In this document: piece after piece, positions 28,703 to 32,393 of the stretch
Position numbering within the stretch: the stretch's first letter is position 1
Layout of the letters: each line of letters begins with the position of its first letter
Source of the DNA: Nemertoderma westbladi
Lineage: Eukaryota; Xenacoelomorpha; Nemertodermatida; Nemertodermatidae
DNA length: 32,393 bases
Assembly (NCBI GenBank): GCA_032718475.1
Contig: JAUCBJ010006649.1
Span: forward strand, 1 to 32,393
Direction of reading: 5' to 3'
Position numbers and translations under genes: made by a program
The notes under the pieces: model-generated
Databases searched by the model: none
Seen by the model: only the letters and a program-made list of their open reading frames with translations
Told to the model about the DNA's origin: nothing

Positions 28703-30236
28703 GGTGGAGAGGGCCCTTTCCCTGCAAGAAAACCGGCGCGGTAGCTACCAAGATAAAGCGCCGTCCCAGATTGTGAGAACCCTATACCCATGACCTAGGC
28801 ACATTGTAGTACATCTCAGCAACTGCCCAGACGATTTTCTTGAAATTTGCACACGACCTGCGCCGCGGTTCCATATAACCCTCTACCAAATTTCAAATAA
28901 ATTCATAAATTAGGGGCCGAGTGAGAATGTTTTAAAGTTATTAAAAATTAATAAAAACTATTAGAAATAAATCTTGCCGATATCTGATTGGGAAGAGCAC
29001 CGAGGCAGTTCGCTGGTAGAATTAATTCAGAGTTGGCTTGGCAACCATAATACAGTAGGTAGGTAGAGCTGCTAGTACGCTGTTATCTCAGTAGTAATAT
29101 GGCCGCCATCTAATGTGTACTATTTATAGACAATTTGATTTAATGATAACCAGTGTCTGACTACTGGGGTTGTTTAATGACGGATGTTATACTATAGCCA
29201 GTCTGCCCAGCAATACACATATCCATTATATGAACAATGTTTACAGTTAATCTATTGAATGGGGCTAATCAGTAGTGGGTAAATGATGCGAATTATAATG
29301 GTAGTGGCAAAGCAGTATATATGCACACTCTAGTCCTAAATCAGTCGATCTCAGGAACTGCAGATACGATTTTTTTTTAATTTGCACACAATATGAAGGG
29401 GGGTACCAGAAATAAGTGTACCAAATTTCAAGTAAATTGATCAATTTACTAATATATTTATAATTAAAAAGGTAATAAATTTCGCTATTTAAGAAAACTA
29501 TAGGTCCTATGGGAAAATGATGAAATTCAAAGTTGTAGATAATCATCCGCATATCCCATCGGTGGAATAAAATGTTGACTTTATTTATAACTAATATATT
29601 TATAATTAAAAAGGTAATAAATTTCGCTATTTAAGAAAACTATAGGTCCTATAGGAAAATGATGAAATTCAAAGTTGTAGATAATCATCCGCGTAGCCCA
29701 TCGGTGAAATAAAATGTTGACTTTATTTATAACTAATATATTTATAGGCCCTAATTAAAAAGGTAATAAATTTCGCTATTTAAGAAAACTATAGGTCCTA
29801 TAGGAAAATGATAAAATTCAAAGTTGTAGATAATCATCCGCATATCCCATCGGTGGAATAAAATTTTGATTTTATTTATAACTAATTTATTTATAATTAA
29901 AAAGTTTATAAATTTAACTATTTAAGTAAATAATCCGAAACGTTTATTTCCGAAATGTTTAATTGTACAATGCGAATTCGAATCTACCAATTATTTTTAG
30001 GAACGATTAGAAGACCACCGGGGCTACATGTTTAGATTATGATTTATTTGTTCCAGAACGTTGTTACAGCTGTACAGGGTGGGTGGGCAATTTGGTGCTA
30101 GTGAATATTTAGAGTTCATTTATTTAGCTCAAAATGCTTAGAATTCTCAAGTTGTTTACATTGATATCACAATTTTGAAAGAAATATTTATCAAGAAGGT
30201 CAAAACTGAAGCCATTCTCGGACGTCCGCTCTTGGT
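28703..30236. repeat. Large tandem duplication, copy II (1534 bp)
   Basis: Same content as copy I but about 425 bp shorter because the inner array has three units plus a partial (TAATAAATTTC at 29473, 29615 and 29764). The edges GGT occur at 26744, 28703 and 30234, so the junctions share 3 bp. Small differences (a 5-base insertion near 29047, single substitutions) show that the copies are slightly diverged. Confidence 0.9.
29459..29910. repeat. Inner minisatellite of copy II: three units plus a partial
   Basis: Unit spacing is 142 then 149 bases; same sequence and hairpin as the array at 27497-28390. The first and last units carry CATATCCCATCGGTGG, which in copy I occurs only in the last unit, so an internal block was lost or gained. 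Confidence 0.9.
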
Positions 30237-32393
30237 CACCAGGGAGGCCAGATTGTGATGGGGAGAGGGATTCTGGAGTTGGAGGCTACTCTCATGTTCC
30301 ACCCCGACCAACAAAGCCATTGGTGAATCTGAGGCAAGTCACTAGACTAGCCTCAGTAAACACCCTAACACTCGGGTCCCCAATGCGACAAGGTGAGCTG
30401 ACTGCCTTGGCAGATAAGCTTTCTCTTAGCGCAGTGGGTGTTCAAGAGCACCGAATGCAGACTGGACAGACTGATGAGGTTCTGATTAAGGACATGGGGG
30501 GCGGTTGGCGACTCGCCCTCGCGTCAGCAGATGATAGTGGCAATGGTGGAATTGGTCTATTGATGAATCCAACTGCACATGCAGCATTGGACAAAATAGA
30601 CCAAATCTCTAACCGCATCATCCGTTGCCACTTCTCATGTTCTGGAAGACTGGCTAAGAAGTTTCCTAAGGTGGTTCTGATTGTGTGCTACTCTCCAACT
30701 AGTGTTGCCCCTGTAGAGGAGGTGGAAAATTTCTACCACAATCTACAAGCAGCAACTGATGGAGTGGATCAGCATGCATTCTTAACATTCCTGGGAGACT
30801 TTAATGCAAGTCTGCATCAATCACCTACATCGCCCTGGGTCTATAGCAATAGTGTTAACCGAAATTCTGTCCATCTTCAGGATTTTATCTCTGGAAATGG
30901 ATTGTTTTCGGCTGGAACCCAGTTCAAGAAGCGAACTGGAAAGCTATGGACTCATAGTGGACCCAGTGGTCACAAGTCCCAGATAGACCATATTCTGTTT
31001 CGTAGGAAATACAGGAGCTCTATACAAGACTGTAATGCATTTACACTTCGACCCTTCTCCAGTGATCACCGCCTTATTGTGGCCAAGGTAAGACTTAGTC
31101 TGCGTGCTAGCAGAACAACGAAATCTGCCTTGCCACGGCATGACTGGTCCTCTCTGTTGCAACAGCCAAGTGTGAGATCCAGCTTCACACTACAGCTGAG
31201 CAACAGGTATGAGGCTCTTGCCTCTGAGGCGGCAGATCACTGTGAGGGCTATACTGCCTTTACAGAAGCAGTTAAGTTAGCAGCTGCAGAAACAGTTCCT
31301 GTATACCCTCGAAACAGGAAAAGGGCCCCCTGGACTGACAACAAAATTCAGAAGTGCCGAAATGACCTTCATAAGGCGCAGAAAGAGTCCCGACTCAAAC
31401 AGACTACAGCGGCCAAGAATGCAGTTAAAGCTGCATCTAGGTCCCTGAACAGGCAGTACTCTGTTAATCTACAGGAGCTAATAAACCAACAGGTTGATGC
31501 CATCAATGATGCTGACGACAGCAGGCAATCATCCCAGGCATGGAAATCGATCAATCTGCTTACTGGGCGGAAAAGCCAACCAACCACCAAGGTTAAGGCT
31601 GAATCACCAGCCGATCGCCTCAATGGTTGGAAAGCCCACTTTGAAAAGCTCCTCAATAATGACAGGGTATTGCCTGATAACTTTATAGAAGTAAAAGTGT
31701 CTGAGTCTGTACTCCCAGATATTCCCATTGGCGATATCTCCTTTGCAGAAGTGAAGGCTGCTGCAAAGAGCATTAAGACCAATCGTGCCAGTGGAGTAGA
31801 TGGTGTTCCCCCTGAGGTCTTTAAAATACCTGAGTGTTTAAAGCTCATCTATCCCATCATAGTAGACATGTACCGTACAACACGAGTCCCACAAGAAATG
31901 AAAACAAATAAGTTGGTGCCAGTTCCCAAGAAGGGCAACCTAACACTCTATGGTTCTTTTCGGGGAATCTCATTGATCTCGATTGCTGCAAAACTATACA
32001 ATAGAATTCTATTAAATCGCATCAGGGATCCCATTGAGAGACTGCTACGTGGAAATCAGAATGGGTTCCGTAAAGGTCGTGGGACCATGGAGCCCATTTT
32101 GGCACTTAGAAGGATAATTGAAGAGTTATCAAAAAAGAAAGACAGGCATCTGGCTGTTATCTTTGTTGACTTCTTCAAGGCCTTTGATTCAGTCTCTCGC
32201 TCACGTATGTTCAGCATACTTTCATTATATGGGATTCCTGATGAAATTATTGCAGCAATCAGATCAGTATACGATGGTTCGACAACATTTGTGTCTACTG
32301 TTGACGGTGACACAGAACCATTTGAAGTGTTATGGGGCGTCCTCCAAGGAGACACACTTGCACCATTCTTGTTCATTATTGTGGTTGACTATG
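30179..32393 (+). CDS. RTE-like LINE polyprotein: endonuclease and reverse transcriptase, running off the window
   Basis: One frame is open from 30179 to the window edge with no stop; the first ATG is 30383 (670 codons visible from there). The endonuclease has LASVNTLTLGSP (first strand, Asn ligand) just upstream of that ATG, then VGVQEHRM, catalytic GDFNAS (Asp about 139 from the ATG), IDHILFRRK and SDHRLIVAKVRLSL (about 227). After a linker (WTDNKIQKC, AWKSINLLTGRKS, ADRLNGWKAHFEKLL) the reverse transcriptase has SGVDGVPPEVFK, LVPVPKKGNL, FRGISLISIAAKLYNRILL, NGFRKGRGT, motif A FVDFFKAFDS (Asp about 596) and VLQGDTLAPFLFIIVVDY. The FADD motif lies beyond the window. It is potentially functional and the best-preserved LINE here; the start is unclear, as codons before 30383 already encode the domain. 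Confidence 0.93.

Noticed and set aside
31369-31848. Minus-strand frame of 159 codons
   Set aside because: Antisense shadow of the LINE ORF, which is continuous on the plus strand and carries recognised motifs.
1-32393. tRNA, rRNA or CRISPR-like arrays
   Set aside because: No cloverleaf with a B-box-like motif, no rRNA-like block and no regular repeat-spacer array was seen; the tandem arrays here have no unique spacers.

Overview
The window looks like a repeat-dense, AT-rich intergenic stretch of an animal genome, and it carries almost no recognisable host gene. BEL/Pao-type gag and protease are known only from metazoan retroelements. The rest is LTR-retroelement remains, RTE-like LINEs with very short 3' ends and triplet tails, minisatellites and a probable MITE. 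Frequent TACCGGTA and TAGGCCTA palindromes remind me of marine invertebrates, but I cannot name a taxon.

Layout. 1-748: leader with a TACCGGTA-spaced repeat. 749-4788: BEL/Pao element with two long open frames (coiled-coil gag N-terminus; gag core, zinc knuckles and protease) but no reverse transcriptase, RNase H or integrase. 6445-7723: decayed coding region of unknown family. 9038-9164: orphan LINE scrap. 9292-9814: probable MITE. 10208-10927 (-): the best host-gene candidate, a secreted, cysteine-rich, probably GPI-anchored protein. 11448-12220: LTR-element gag with one stop, cut by a minus-strand LINE (12221-13214). 13215-19120: dispersed repeat R, a G-rich higher-order minisatellite, a TG-rich minisatellite and a palindrome-bearing repeat of about 160 bp. 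19270-22336: minus-strand protease remnant, then a plus-strand LINE C-terminus that appears split by an insertion carrying a small zinc-finger-like ORF.

23041-26574 is a readable nested insertion on the minus strand. A younger 5'-truncated LINE (24552-25434, 11-bp target-site duplication) sits inside an older decayed LINE (23057-26558, up to 16-bp target-site duplication). 26744-30236 is a tandem duplication of a 1.5-2.0 kb block, each copy holding an array of alternating 142/149-bp units. It abuts a LINE ORF (endonuclease plus reverse transcriptase) that is open from 30179 to the window edge. The sequence left of the block is in the same frame as the ORF on its right, so the block may have split that LINE.

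The elements do not form a pathway. The interest lies in insertion order, duplication mechanics, the gag-protease-only BEL element and the repeat architectures. All calls come from reading the sequence by eye; no database search was run.
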